The translations under genes and the position numbers were made by a program. Positions 1 to 5,845 of a DNA stretch of 17,587 nt are shown in pieces; the first letter of the stretch is position 1; every line of letters starts with the position of its first letter. The notes under the pieces are model-generated. The model worked only from the letters and a program-made list of their open reading frames with translations, did not search any database and was not told the DNA's origin. The stretch is from Plastoroseomonas sp036499545 (GTDB lineage Bacteria; Pseudomonadota; Alphaproteobacteria; Acetobacterales; Acetobacteraceae). The stretch is from positions 1 to 17,587 of the forward strand of contig DASYDR010000299.1 of NCBI GenBank assembly GCA_036499545.1, written 5' to 3'.

Positions 1-436
1 CCAGGCCGCGCCGCTGCGTGAACCAGCGGCCCGCGACGGTCGCCCCGAGCACCAGCGCGGTCATGCCGGTGCCGATGCCCGTCATCACGCCCCAGCAGAG
101 CCAGAGCTGCCAGATCTGGGTCATGCCCATCGAGGCGACGCAGCCAAGGATCACCAGGGTCAGCGCGACACCCACCACGCGCCGCAGGCCGTAGCGCAGC
201 ATCAGGGCCGCCGCGAAGGGCGCCATCAGCCCGAACAGCAGCAAACGCAGCGCCAGGGCGCCGGAAATGGAGGAGATGTCCCAGCCGGTCTCGGCCTGCA
301 GCGGCAGCAGCAAGGCGCCGAGCACGCCGAGCGCGCCGGCGGAGGAGAGTGCCACGAGGAAGGTCAGCGCCACCATCACCCAGCCGTAGTGGATGCCGCG
401 CCGCGCCAGGGCCGGCGCTATCAGGGATGACAACAT
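1..436 (-). CDS. MFS transporter, N-terminal part (gene runs off the left edge)
   Basis: The minus frame opening at ATG 436 gives about 145 residues before the window ends. It starts MLSSLIAPALARRGIHYGW and continues with alternating hydrophobic segments (about residues 17-45, 58-80, 88-105 and 112-132). Between helices 2 and 3 lies a basic loop, RYGLRRVVG, in the position of the MFS signature loop. This fits the first four helices of a 12-helix major facilitator resembling the OxlT/monocarboxylate branch. The substrate cannot be told. An AAGGA ribosome-binding site sits 8 nt before the ATG, and no in-frame ATG lies just upstream. The gene begins 55 nt downstream of the TetR-family gene on the same strand, so the two are probably co-transcribed and the transporter is a likely target of that regulator. 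Membrane family is clear; subfamily is a guess. Confidence 0.85.
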   Translation of the reverse strand, partial: MLSSLIAPALARRGIHYGWVMVALTFLVALSSAGALGVLGALLLPLQAETGWDISSISGALALRLLLFGLMAPFAAALMLRYGLRRVVGVALTLVILGCVASMGMTQIWQLWLCWGVMTGIGTGMTALVLGATVAGRWFTQRRGL

Positions 437-491
437 GCAGGCGATCCTTGGCGGGGGCCATGGCGGCCATTGACGGGATGGACGGGGGCCA

Positions 492-1061
492 TCAGGCGGC
501 CTCGGTCAGATGATGGGCGCCGGCAGCCAGAATGCGATCCGACAGGCCGGCATCATCGACCGCGCGCGCCAGGATGATGGTGCCGACCAGGGCGGAGAGC
601 ATGGCCAGGCCCGCATCCTCCGGCCTTTGGCGCTCACGGCCGGGCAGTATGGCGGCGAGCCGCGCCGAGAGGGTGCGGACCCCGTCGGTGAAGGCCCGGC
701 GCACGGAAGGCGGGCGGCGATGGATTTCCGACCCGAAGGCCGCCAGCGCGCAGCCCTCCCCCGGATGGTCGCGATGCCGCGGCGCCAGGTAGCGGGCGAC
801 CGCCGCGCGCACGGCATCCTCCCCGGGCGCCACCTCCGGCACGATGCGCGCGTCGCTGCGCGCCAGCGCCTCGGTGAGCGCTTCCGCCATCAGCCGCTCC
901 TTGGAGCCGAACTGGCTGTAGACGCTGCCATGGGTCATGCCGGCAGCCTCCGCCAGCGCATCGACGCCGACGCCGTCCAGCCCCTGTTCGCGGAACAGGC
1001 GGGCGGCGGCGGTCAGGATGCGCGCCCGATTCTCTGCCGCCTTCTCCTTGGTAACCCTCAC
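492..1061 (-). CDS. TetR/AcrR-family transcriptional regulator
   Basis: A 189-residue protein from GTG 1061, which has GGAG 8 nt upstream. A TTG at 1088 would add nine residues but lacks a good ribosome-binding site. The N-terminal 60 residues hold the TetR helix-turn-helix: RARILTAAARLFREQG, then VDALAEAAGMTHGSVYSQF and the family-typical GSKERLMAEAL. The rest is an alpha-helical ligand-binding and dimerisation domain of normal family length. TetR proteins usually repress neighbouring or divergent genes and let go on binding a small ligand. Here the candidates are the MFS gene just downstream and the divergent thiolase. An AT-rich dyad at 1091-1115, in otherwise very GC-rich DNA, is the likeliest operator. 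The ligand is unknown. Confidence 0.9.
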   Translation of the reverse strand: MRVTKEKAAENRARILTAAARLFREQGLDGVGVDALAEAAGMTHGSVYSQFGSKERLMAEALTEALARSDARIVPEVAPGEDAVRAAVARYLAPRHRDHPGEGCALAAFGSEIHRRPPSVRRAFTDGVRTLSARLAAILPGRERQRPEDAGLAMLSALVGTIILARAVDDAGLSDRILAAGAHHLTEAA

Positions 1062-1090
1062 GATCTGTGCTCCGGCCGGTTTCGGCAAAC

Positions 1091-1115
1091 TTTAATGACG
1101 ATCGCCATCTTTAAA
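1091..1115. promoter_or_regulatory. Candidate TetR operator / divergent promoter region
   Basis: A 25-bp imperfect dyad with outer arms TTTAA...TTAAA and further matching inner positions (GA/TC and G/C; 8 of 12 pairs match). It lies between the GTG start of the tetR gene (1061) and the ATG of the thiolase gene (1170). It is the only AT-rich patch in this intergenic stretch, which fits a promoter and operator. Neither the binding protein nor the transcription start is shown by sequence alone. Confidence 0.4.
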
Positions 1116-1169
1116 CCGCAGATAGCGACCGCCATCCTGACCGGCAAGCCCCCTGTCGTGGAGACCCCC

Positions 1170-2330
1170 ATGTCCGAAGACCCCATCGTCATTGCCAGCG
1201 CCTTCAGGACCCCGCTCGGCCGCTTCCAGGGCGCGCTGTCGGCGGTGCGCGCGCCCGATCTCGGGGCGGCGGCCATCCGTGCCGCGGTCGCCGGCGCGGG
1301 CGTGGCGCCGGAAGATGTCGGCGAGGTGCTGATGGGCTGCGTGCTGCCGGCCGGGCTGAAGCAGGCGCCGGCCCGCCAGGCGGCCCGCGCGGCCGGGCTG
1401 CCGGATGCGACCGGCGCCACCACGGTGAACAAGGTCTGCGGCTCCGGCATGAAGGCGGTGATGCTCGGGCATGACCTGCTGCGCGCCGGCTCGGCCGAGA
1501 TCGTCGTTGCCGGCGGCATGGAGAGCATGTCCGGCGCCCCCTACCTGCTGGAGAAGGCGCGGGCCGGCTACCGCTTCGGCCATGCCACGAGGTTCGACCA
1601 CATGGTGCTGGACGGGCTCGAGGACGCCTATGAGGCGGGCCGCTCGATGGGCAGCTTCGGGGAGGCGACGGCCGGGCGCTATGGCTTCGGCCGTGCCGAG
1701 CAGGATGCCTATGCGATGGAGACGCTGCGCCGCGCCAAGGCCGCCGTTACCGCGGGCGAATTCGCATCGGAGGTGGTCGCGATCGGCGAGGTGGCGCAGG
1801 ACGAGATCCCGCTGCGCCTGTCGCCGGAGCGCATCCCCGGGCTGAAGCCGGCCTTCGCCAAGGACGGCACCATCACCGCCGCCAGCAGCAGCGCGAATGC
1901 CGATGGTGCGGCGGCGCTGGTGCTGACCCGGCAATCGGTCGCGGCGAGCCGCGGCCTGCCGGTGCTGGCGGTGATCCGCGGCCACGCCACGCACAGCCAG
2001 GCGCCGGAATGGTTCACCACGGCACCGGCGCCGGCGATCCGCAAGCTGCTCGGGCGCGTCGGCTGGTCGGCCCAGGATGTGGATCTCTTCGAGATCAATG
2101 AAGCCTTCGCGGTGGTCACCATGGCCGCGATGCGGGAGCTGGAGCTGCCGCATGCCAAGGTGAACATCCATGGCGGCGCCTGCGCGCTGGGCCATCCGAT
2201 CGGCGCCACCGGCGCGCGGTTGCTGGTGACCCTGCTGCACGCGCTGGCCCGGCGTGGCGAGACACGCGGCATCGCCGCCCTTTGCATCGGCGGCGGCGAG
2301 GCGACCGCGGTCGCGATCGAGCGCGTCTGA
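1170..2330 (+). CDS. Thiolase (acetyl-CoA C-acyltransferase family)
   Basis: A 386-residue protein, the usual length for a degradative or biosynthetic thiolase. The catalytic set is complete. Cys90 in VNKVCGSGMKA is the nucleophile that forms the acyl-enzyme. The NEAF motif is present, as are His342 in GGACALGHPIGATGAR and Cys372 in CIGGGEATA. The enzyme condenses two acyl-CoAs, or cleaves 3-ketoacyl-CoA with CoA, in the cytoplasm. Which direction and chain length it serves (acetoacetyl-CoA/PHB synthesis or beta-oxidation) cannot be settled, and no phaB, phaC or beta-oxidation genes are adjacent. ATG 1170 was chosen because protein similarity begins there (MSEDPIVIASAFRTPLGRF) and GGAG lies 6 nt upstream. 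The frame stays open far upstream, but that stretch overlaps the tetR gene. Probably regulated by the divergent TetR protein. Confidence 0.95.
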   Translation: MSEDPIVIASAFRTPLGRFQGALSAVRAPDLGAAAIRAAVAGAGVAPEDVGEVLMGCVLPAGLKQAPARQAARAAGLPDATGATTVNKVCGSGMKAVMLGHDLLRAGSAEIVVAGGMESMSGAPYLLEKARAGYRFGHATRFDHMVLDGLEDAYEAGRSMGSFGEATAGRYGFGRAEQDAYAMETLRRAKAAVTAGEFASEVVAIGEVAQDEIPLRLSPERIPGLKPAFAKDGTITAASSSANADGAAALVLTRQSVAASRGLPVLAVIRGHATHSQAPEWFTTAPAPAIRKLLGRVGWSAQDVDLFEINEAFAVVTMAAMRELELPHAKVNIHGGACALGHPIGATGARLLVTLLHALARRGETRGIAALCIGGGEATAVAIERV

Positions 2331-2343
2331 CCCGCCCTGCTTC

Positions 2344-2369
2344 GCACCCTTGCGGCCAGGCAAGGGTGC
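2344..2369 (+). terminator. Hairpin after the thiolase gene, candidate terminator
   Basis: Perfect 10-bp stem GCACCCTTGC / GCAAGGGTGC with a 6-nt loop (ggccag), 13 nt after the thiolase stop. There is no run of T after it, so intrinsic termination is unproven. In high-GC genomes such stems often mark transcript ends. Confidence 0.5.
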
Positions 2370-2445
2370 AAGCCGGTGTGAGGCGCGGCCCGGCCGCGCA
2401 ACGTCCAGCCTGCGCTGCCGTTCTTGCCATGGCAGGAGGCCGGGC

Positions 2446-2883
2446 ATGCACAGCAGACAGATCCACGCCGCCGAGGGGCGGCGCAGCTTCGTCATCATTC
2501 TCGACGAGGGGGAGGAGGCGATGGCCTCCCTCCAGGCTTTCGCCAGGGCGGAGCGGGTGGGCGCCGCGCGGGTGACCGCGATCGGCGCTTTCGCCGAGGC
2601 CGAGCTCGCCTTCTGGGACATCGACCGGAAGACCTATCTCCGCCACCCGGTGACGGAGCAGACCGAGGTGGTCAGCCTGCTCGGCGACATCGTCGAGGAT
2701 GAGCAGGGGGTACCCGCACTGCATCTGCATGCGGTGCTTGGCCGTCGTGACGGCAGCACGCTCGGCGGCCATTTCATGACCGGCCAGGTGCGCCCGACGC
2801 TCGAGGTCATGGTGGACGAGGCGCCGACGCATCTGCGCCGCCGCTTCGATCCCCGGCTCGGCCTCGCCACCATCCGCGCCTGA
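2446..2883 (+). CDS. PPC/DUF296 domain protein
   Basis: A 145-residue protein with a near-ideal AGGAGG ribosome-binding site 6 nt before ATG 2446. The whole protein is one PPC (DUF296) domain, of normal length for bacterial single-domain members. The conserved signature PALHLHAVLGRRDGSTLGGHF (about residues 90-110) is present. His93, His95 and His109 sit where family members bind a metal ion. These proteins form trimers. In plants the domain belongs to AT-hook DNA-binding proteins, but the bacterial role is not established, and I do not assign one. There is no AT-hook, signal peptide or membrane segment. The stop codon is followed at once by a 60-bp repeat array, and a stress-type dehydrogenase lies beyond it on the same strand. 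Confidence 0.88.
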   Translation: MHSRQIHAAEGRRSFVIILDEGEEAMASLQAFARAERVGAARVTAIGAFAEAELAFWDIDRKTYLRHPVTEQTEVVSLLGDIVEDEQGVPALHLHAVLGRRDGSTLGGHFMTGQVRPTLEVMVDEAPTHLRRRFDPRLGLATIRA

Positions 2884-3120
2884 GCACCCGATGATCGAAG
2901 GGCCGCACGGCCCGCAGGTCTGAATCGGGTGCTCTGCTTACATGCGCCCGATGACCGAAGGGCCGCACGGCCCGCAGGTCTGAATCGGGTGCTCTGCTTA
3001 CATGCGCCCGATGATCGAAGGGCCGCACGGCCCGCAGGTCTGAATCGGGGGCTCCGCTTACATGTGCCCGATGGCCGAAGGGCCGCATGGCCCGCAGGTC
3101 TGAATCGGGTGCTCCGCTTA
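2884..3120. repeat. Four tandem 60-bp hairpin-forming repeats
   Basis: Four head-to-tail units with an exact 60-bp period (roughly 2881-2940, 2941-3000, 3001-3060, 3061-3120), differing at only a few positions each. Each unit can fold. An outer stem has the form GCACCCGAT / ATCGGGTGC (2884-2892 with 2924-2932 in unit 1), and an inner stem has GGGCC / GGCCC with a 4-nt loop. Most changes in the outer stem of units 2 and 4 keep G-U wobble pairs, while unit 3 has one mismatch; the inner stem is kept in all four. The array starts directly at the stop codon of the PPC gene and ends about 20 nt before the dehydrogenase start. Because 60 is divisible by 3, several frames stay open across it on both strands. 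These are repetitive and I do not consider them genes. Confidence 0.95.
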
Positions 3121-3141
3121 CAAGAACAGGGAGGTCCGACC

Positions 3142-4002
3142 ATGTCCCAGCAACAGCGACCCCGCCAGCATCAGGACCGGCAGCCGGGCCTGGAGAGGGA
3201 AATGCGGCCCGCGTCGCGTTCCTCCATGTCGGGCTATGTCGGCAGCGGCCGGCTGGAAGGCCGGACGGCCCTGGTGACCGGCGGTGATTCCGGCATCGGG
3301 CGCGCGGTTGCCATCGGCTTCGCCAAGGAAGGCGCCGATGTCGCCATCATCTATCTCGACGAGCACGAGGATGCCGGCGTCACCCGGGCGCTGGTGCGCA
3401 CCACCGGGCGCAGCTGCCATCTGATCGCGGGCGATGTCGGCGACCCGGCCTTCTGCCGCGCGGCGGCCGCCGAAGCCTCCGCCCTGCTTGGCGGGCATAT
3501 CGACGTCCTGGTGAACAATGCCGGCGAGCAGCACGTCACCGAGGATTTCGCGCGGATCGACGAGCAGCAGGTCGAGCGCACCTTCCGGACCAATATCCTC
3601 GGCACGATCTGGATGACGAAAGCCGCCCTGCCCTACATGCCGCGCGGCGCCGCCATCGTGAACACGACCTCCGTCACCGCCTATCGCGGGCATGAGACGC
3701 TGATCGACTACGCGGCCACCAAGGGCGCCATCGTCGCGCTGACCCGCAGCCTGGCGGCGGCGCTGAAGGAGCAGGACATCCGCGTCAACGCCGTGGCGCC
3801 GGGGCCGATCTGGACGCCGCTGATCCCGGCGAGCTTCGACGCGGAGCAGGTCGCGCGGCACGGCGCCGCCGCGCCCATGCAGCGGGCGGGAGAGCCGGAT
3901 GAGGTGGCGCCGAGCTTCATCTTCCTGGCCTCGCCCCGGGACAGCAGCTACTTCAACGGCCAGGTGCTGCACCCGAATGGCGGCACCATGGTGGACGGCT
4001 GA
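3142..4002 (+). CDS. Short-chain dehydrogenase/reductase, stress-associated (YghA-like)
   Basis: A 286-residue NAD(P)-dependent oxidoreductase of the classical SDR fold. The cofactor motif TGGDSGIG is at residues 46-53 and NNAG at 125-128. The catalytic Ser177, Tyr190 and Lys194 are in VNTTSVTAYRG and YAATKGA. The first 40 residues are a polar Gln/Arg-rich tail (MSQQQRPRQHQDRQPG), typical of the YghA/YhdF-like group often found with general-stress genes. Substrate is unknown. ATG 3142 has GGGAGG 7-8 nt upstream. The open frame extends back through the 60-bp repeats, but that part is repeat-derived. It lies between the hairpin array and the KGG stress genes, which supports a stress or desiccation role by context only. 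No separate promoter was recognised in front of it. Confidence 0.92.
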   Translation: MSQQQRPRQHQDRQPGLEREMRPASRSSMSGYVGSGRLEGRTALVTGGDSGIGRAVAIGFAKEGADVAIIYLDEHEDAGVTRALVRTTGRSCHLIAGDVGDPAFCRAAAAEASALLGGHIDVLVNNAGEQHVTEDFARIDEQQVERTFRTNILGTIWMTKAALPYMPRGAAIVNTTSVTAYRGHETLIDYAATKGAIVALTRSLAAALKEQDIRVNAVAPGPIWTPLIPASFDAEQVARHGAAAPMQRAGEPDEVAPSFIFLASPRDSSYFNGQVLHPNGGTMVDG

Positions 4003-4070
4003 TATCGTCGTGCCCGTCGCAACGGCCAAGTCACGCACACCAGCGTGCTGGATGCCGCTGTGGAACGGGC

Positions 4071-4095
4071 GGAACCACCCGTGCCGCGCCCCGTT
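4071..4095 (+). promoter_or_regulatory. Sigma-EcfG-type general stress promoter
   Basis: GGAAC at 4071-4075, a 16-nt spacer, then CGTT at 4092-4095. This is an exact match to the alphaproteobacterial EcfG general-stress consensus (GGAAC-N16/17-CGTT). It lies 54 nt before the ATG of the first KGG gene, leaving a short leader of about 45 nt. The gene behind it encodes a stress-type protein, which makes a chance match less likely. Confidence 0.75.
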
Positions 4096-4149
4096 GAACA
4101 GTCGTCCACCAAGGACGCAAGAACGGACACAGACACGGAAGGACCAATC

Positions 4150-4494
4150 ATGGCCCAGCCTGGACAGCAGACCAATCAGAACGGCCGCGGCTTCGCCTCG
4201 ATGGATGAGGAAAAGCAGCGCAACATCGCCTCCAAGGGCGGCCAGAGCGTACCGGATGAGAAGCGCAGCTTCTCGCGGGACCATGAACTGGCGGCCGAAG
4301 CCGGCCGCAAAGGTGGCCAGAGCGTTCCGGACGAAAAGCGCAGTTTCTCGCAGGACCGCGACCTCGCCGCGGAAGCGGGTCGCAAGGGCGGCCAGCAATC
4401 CCAGGGCGGCGGCGCGCCGCGGAGCGGCTCGAGCAACTTCGCCGGGGATCCGCAGCGGGCCGCGGAGGCTGGCCGCAAGGGTGGTCAGCACTAG
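4150..4494 (+). CDS. KGG-motif general stress protein (YciG/GsiB-like)
   Basis: A 114-residue, very hydrophilic, Gly/Gln/Lys-rich protein. Four KGG motifs lie at residues 29-31, 54-56, 79-81 and 110-112. The middle of the protein is two copies of a 25-residue unit (KGGQSVPDEKRSFS..., then AAEAGR). This is the Pfam KGG/stress-induced family that includes Bacillus GsiB and E. coli YciG. Members resemble LEA-like hydrophilins and are linked to desiccation, glucose starvation or other general stress; a biochemical activity is not established. No signal peptide or membrane segment, so it is expected in the cytoplasm. ATG 4150 has AAGGA 6 nt upstream and a perfect EcfG-type promoter at 4071-4095. 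It follows the SDR gene by 147 nt and precedes a second, shorter KGG gene. Confidence 0.93.
   Translation: MAQPGQQTNQNGRGFASMDEEKQRNIASKGGQSVPDEKRSFSRDHELAAEAGRKGGQSVPDEKRSFSQDRDLAAEAGRKGGQQSQGGGAPRSGSSNFAGDPQRAAEAGRKGGQH
4234..4383 (+). repeat. Internal 75-bp direct repeat within the KGG gene (two copies)
   Basis: Codons 29-53 and 54-78 are an imperfect direct repeat of 75 bp each (4234-4308 and 4309-4383), encoding near-identical 25-residue KGG units. The copies differ mostly at silent positions and in the RDHEL/QDRDL segment. This suggests an older duplication kept at protein level. Confidence 0.8.
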
Positions 4495-4578
4495 GCTGCA
4501 GGATCGCGCGGGGCGGGCCACTGGCCTGCTCCGCCGCCTTGCGCATCGATGGCGCGATCAGGATCCGGGGCGTCCAGG

Positions 4579-4794
4579 ATGACCAGCAGGACCGGCGGCA
4601 CCGGGAAGCGCGGCTTCGCCGCGATGGACGCCGCCCAGCGCCGCGATCTTGCCGCGAAGGGTGGCCGCAGCGTGCCTCCCGAGAAGCGCAGCTTTTCGCA
4701 GGATCCCGCGCTCGCGGCCAAGGCGGGCCGCAAGGGTGGCGGCCACGCCCATGCCGGTCCCAGGCCCGGCCGGGAGCCGGCCGGCGACGAATGA
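4579..4794 (+). CDS. Small KGG-motif stress protein, second copy
   Basis: A 71-residue hydrophilic protein with KGG motifs at residues 27-29 and 52-54. It shares the unit KGGRSVPPEKRSFSQDPALAA with the larger KGG protein upstream, so the two are probably paralogues. The start at ATG 4579 (MTSRTGGTGKRGFAAMD) is preferred because family similarity begins there. An in-frame ATG at 4549 would add ten residues but has no ribosome-binding site. It lies 84 nt after the first KGG gene with no EcfG-type promoter of its own that I can see, so it may be read from the 4071 promoter. The C-terminal 16 residues (HAHAGPRPGREPAGDE) are unlike the family core. It ends 3 nt before the convergent stop of the T6SS operon. 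Confidence 0.82.
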   Translation: MTSRTGGTGKRGFAAMDAAQRRDLAAKGGRSVPPEKRSFSQDPALAAKAGRKGGGHAHAGPRPGREPAGDE

Positions 4795-4797
4795 CCG

Positions 4798-5187
4798 TCA
4801 GGGGGCCAGCAGCAGGACCACCGGCTGGCTCGGCACGATGCGGGCGCCGACCATGTTCGTGTTGTTCTGCATGCTCATCGACGTCAGCCGCGTGGCCGGC
4901 ATGCCGCAGATCAGGACGGTGAAGGCCGCCGTCAGATGGCGCGACGGACCCATGACGGTGCCGGAGGCGACACCCGTGGCCACGCCGGCATTGTCACCGT
5001 TGGTCAGCGGCGTCACGGTCGCCATGTTGTGCTGCGGCATCGCCATGATCAGGCAGGTGACCTGGCTTGGTATGGCGGTCGGGCCCATGGCGATATTCGG
5101 ATAGGGGATCGGCAGCGGCACCGGCGGCGTCAGGCACACGTCGGGGAAGGCCAGGTCCATCCCCATCATCTGGGTATTGGCGAACAT
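4798..5187 (-). CDS. PAAR-like DUF4150 protein, T6SS spike tip
   Basis: A 129-residue protein starting MFANTQMMGMDLAFPDVCLT with the family hallmarks PDVC.TP, PIPYPNIA and NMATVTPLTNGDNAG. This is the DUF4150 / Tox-PAAR-like family, thought to cap the VgrG spike as PAAR proteins do. In many genomes it carries a toxin domain behind the tip. Here the protein stops right after the tip domain (PSQPVVLLLAP), so there is no fused effector. ATG 5187 has GAGGGAGA 5 nt upstream. It is the last gene of the minus-strand operon, 11 nt after the DUF3540 gene. The assignment rests on motifs; the role in this organism is inferred. Confidence 0.88.
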   Translation of the reverse strand: MFANTQMMGMDLAFPDVCLTPPVPLPIPYPNIAMGPTAIPSQVTCLIMAMPQHNMATVTPLTNGDNAGVATGVASGTVMGPSRHLTAAFTVLICGMPATRLTSMSMQNNTNMVGARIVPSQPVVLLLAP

Positions 5188-5198
5188 CGGCGTCTCCC

Positions 5199-5795
5199 TC
5201 AGCCCATGTGGATCTGCGACGCGTTGACCTTCACCAGCACCCCGGCATGCAGGGCGGCGCTTTCCCCGCGCAGGTGCAGATGGCCGCTCGCGCGGTGATC
5301 GATATCCTGGGCGCGGAGCTGCTCGGTCTCCTCGATGAAGCGGTAGCTGCGGCGGGCGCGGGTCAGCAGGCGGGTGGCCAGGCTCTCGATCGCCTCGGCG
5401 ACCAGCGCGATGCGCCCGAAGCGCGCGCTGGCCTTCTGTCCGGACAGGGCCAGGTCCTGCACCGCGACCTGCCCGACCTTCGCCTGCATCACCAGCGTCT
5501 CGGCACCGAGCGTCAGCCGACCGCCTTCGGCCGCGATCTCCATGTCGCCGCCGACGGCCAGGCGCAGCGGCGCGGTCCCCGGGCGCTCCAGCACGGCCAG
5601 CACATAAGGGCGCGTGGCCGGGCCGCCGAGCAGCACCAGGTCGCCGGGCTCGGGCTGCACCAGGCAGGACAGCGCGCGGCGTGCCGGGATGTGCATGCCG
5701 TCGCGCAGGACGGTCAGGATGGCGTCGTCGCGCCGGATCACCTCGGCTTCGGTGGTCATGGTGGGCGTCATCAACGCGGGGGACAGGGCGTTCAT
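5199..5795 (-). CDS. DUF3540 protein of T6SS spike module
   Basis: A 198-residue soluble protein with a good ribosome-binding site (GAGGATCACC before ATG 5795). The layout fits DUF3540. A beta-rich N-terminal part has an OB-like stretch (PARRALSCLVQPEPGDLVLLGG, about residues 37-58). A set of repeated beta-strands follows (LRLAVGGDMEIAAEGGRLTLGAETLVM), then a C-terminal helical and strand segment (IESLATRLLTRARRSYRFIEETEQ). The family has no known activity, but it recurs between DUF2169, pentapeptide-repeat and DUF4150 genes in T6SS vgrG clusters, as here. The VgrG-like beta-repeat pattern suggests a structural or loading part of the spike; that is inference. It sits 39 nt downstream of the pentapeptide gene and 11 nt upstream of the PAAR-like gene. 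Confidence 0.82.
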   Translation of the reverse strand: MNALSPALMTPTMTTEAEVIRRDDAILTVLRDGMHIPARRALSCLVQPEPGDLVLLGGPATRPYVLAVLERPGTAPLRLAVGGDMEIAAEGGRLTLGAETLVMQAKVGQVAVQDLALSGQKASARFGRIALVAEAIESLATRLLTRARRSYRFIEETEQLRAQDIDHRASGHLHLRGESAALHAGVLVKVNASQIHMG

Positions 5796-5826
5796 TGGTG
5801 ATCCTCGGTGAAAAGGGAATGCCGGG

Positions 5827-5845
5827 GCGGCGCCTCAGGCGCCGC
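5827..5845 (-). promoter_or_regulatory. Hairpin around the stop codon of the pentapeptide gene
   Basis: Perfect 8-bp inverted repeat GCGGCGCC / GGCGCCGC whose 3-nt loop is exactly the stop codon (TCA on plus, TGA in the transcript). It lies in the 39-nt junction before the DUF3540 gene. No T-run follows. It could dampen downstream expression or stabilise the upstream message; effect not shown. Confidence 0.4.

Noticed and set aside
510..1169. Upstream extension of the thiolase frame by 220 codons
   Set aside because: It runs antisense through the tetR gene and has no similarity to thiolases, and ATG 1170 has a ribosome-binding site and starts at the family N-terminus.
1092..2621. 509-codon minus-strand open frame opposite the thiolase
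   Set aside because: The thiolase has its full catalytic set; the antisense frame has only biased low-complexity sequence.
2884..3120. CRISPR array
   Set aside because: Units are contiguous near-identical 60-mers with no variable spacers and no cas genes.
2634..3143. Repetitive open frames through the 60-bp repeats on both strands
   Set aside because: They exist because the period is a multiple of three; the products are bare 20-residue repeats, and the nucleotide pattern favours hairpin structure.
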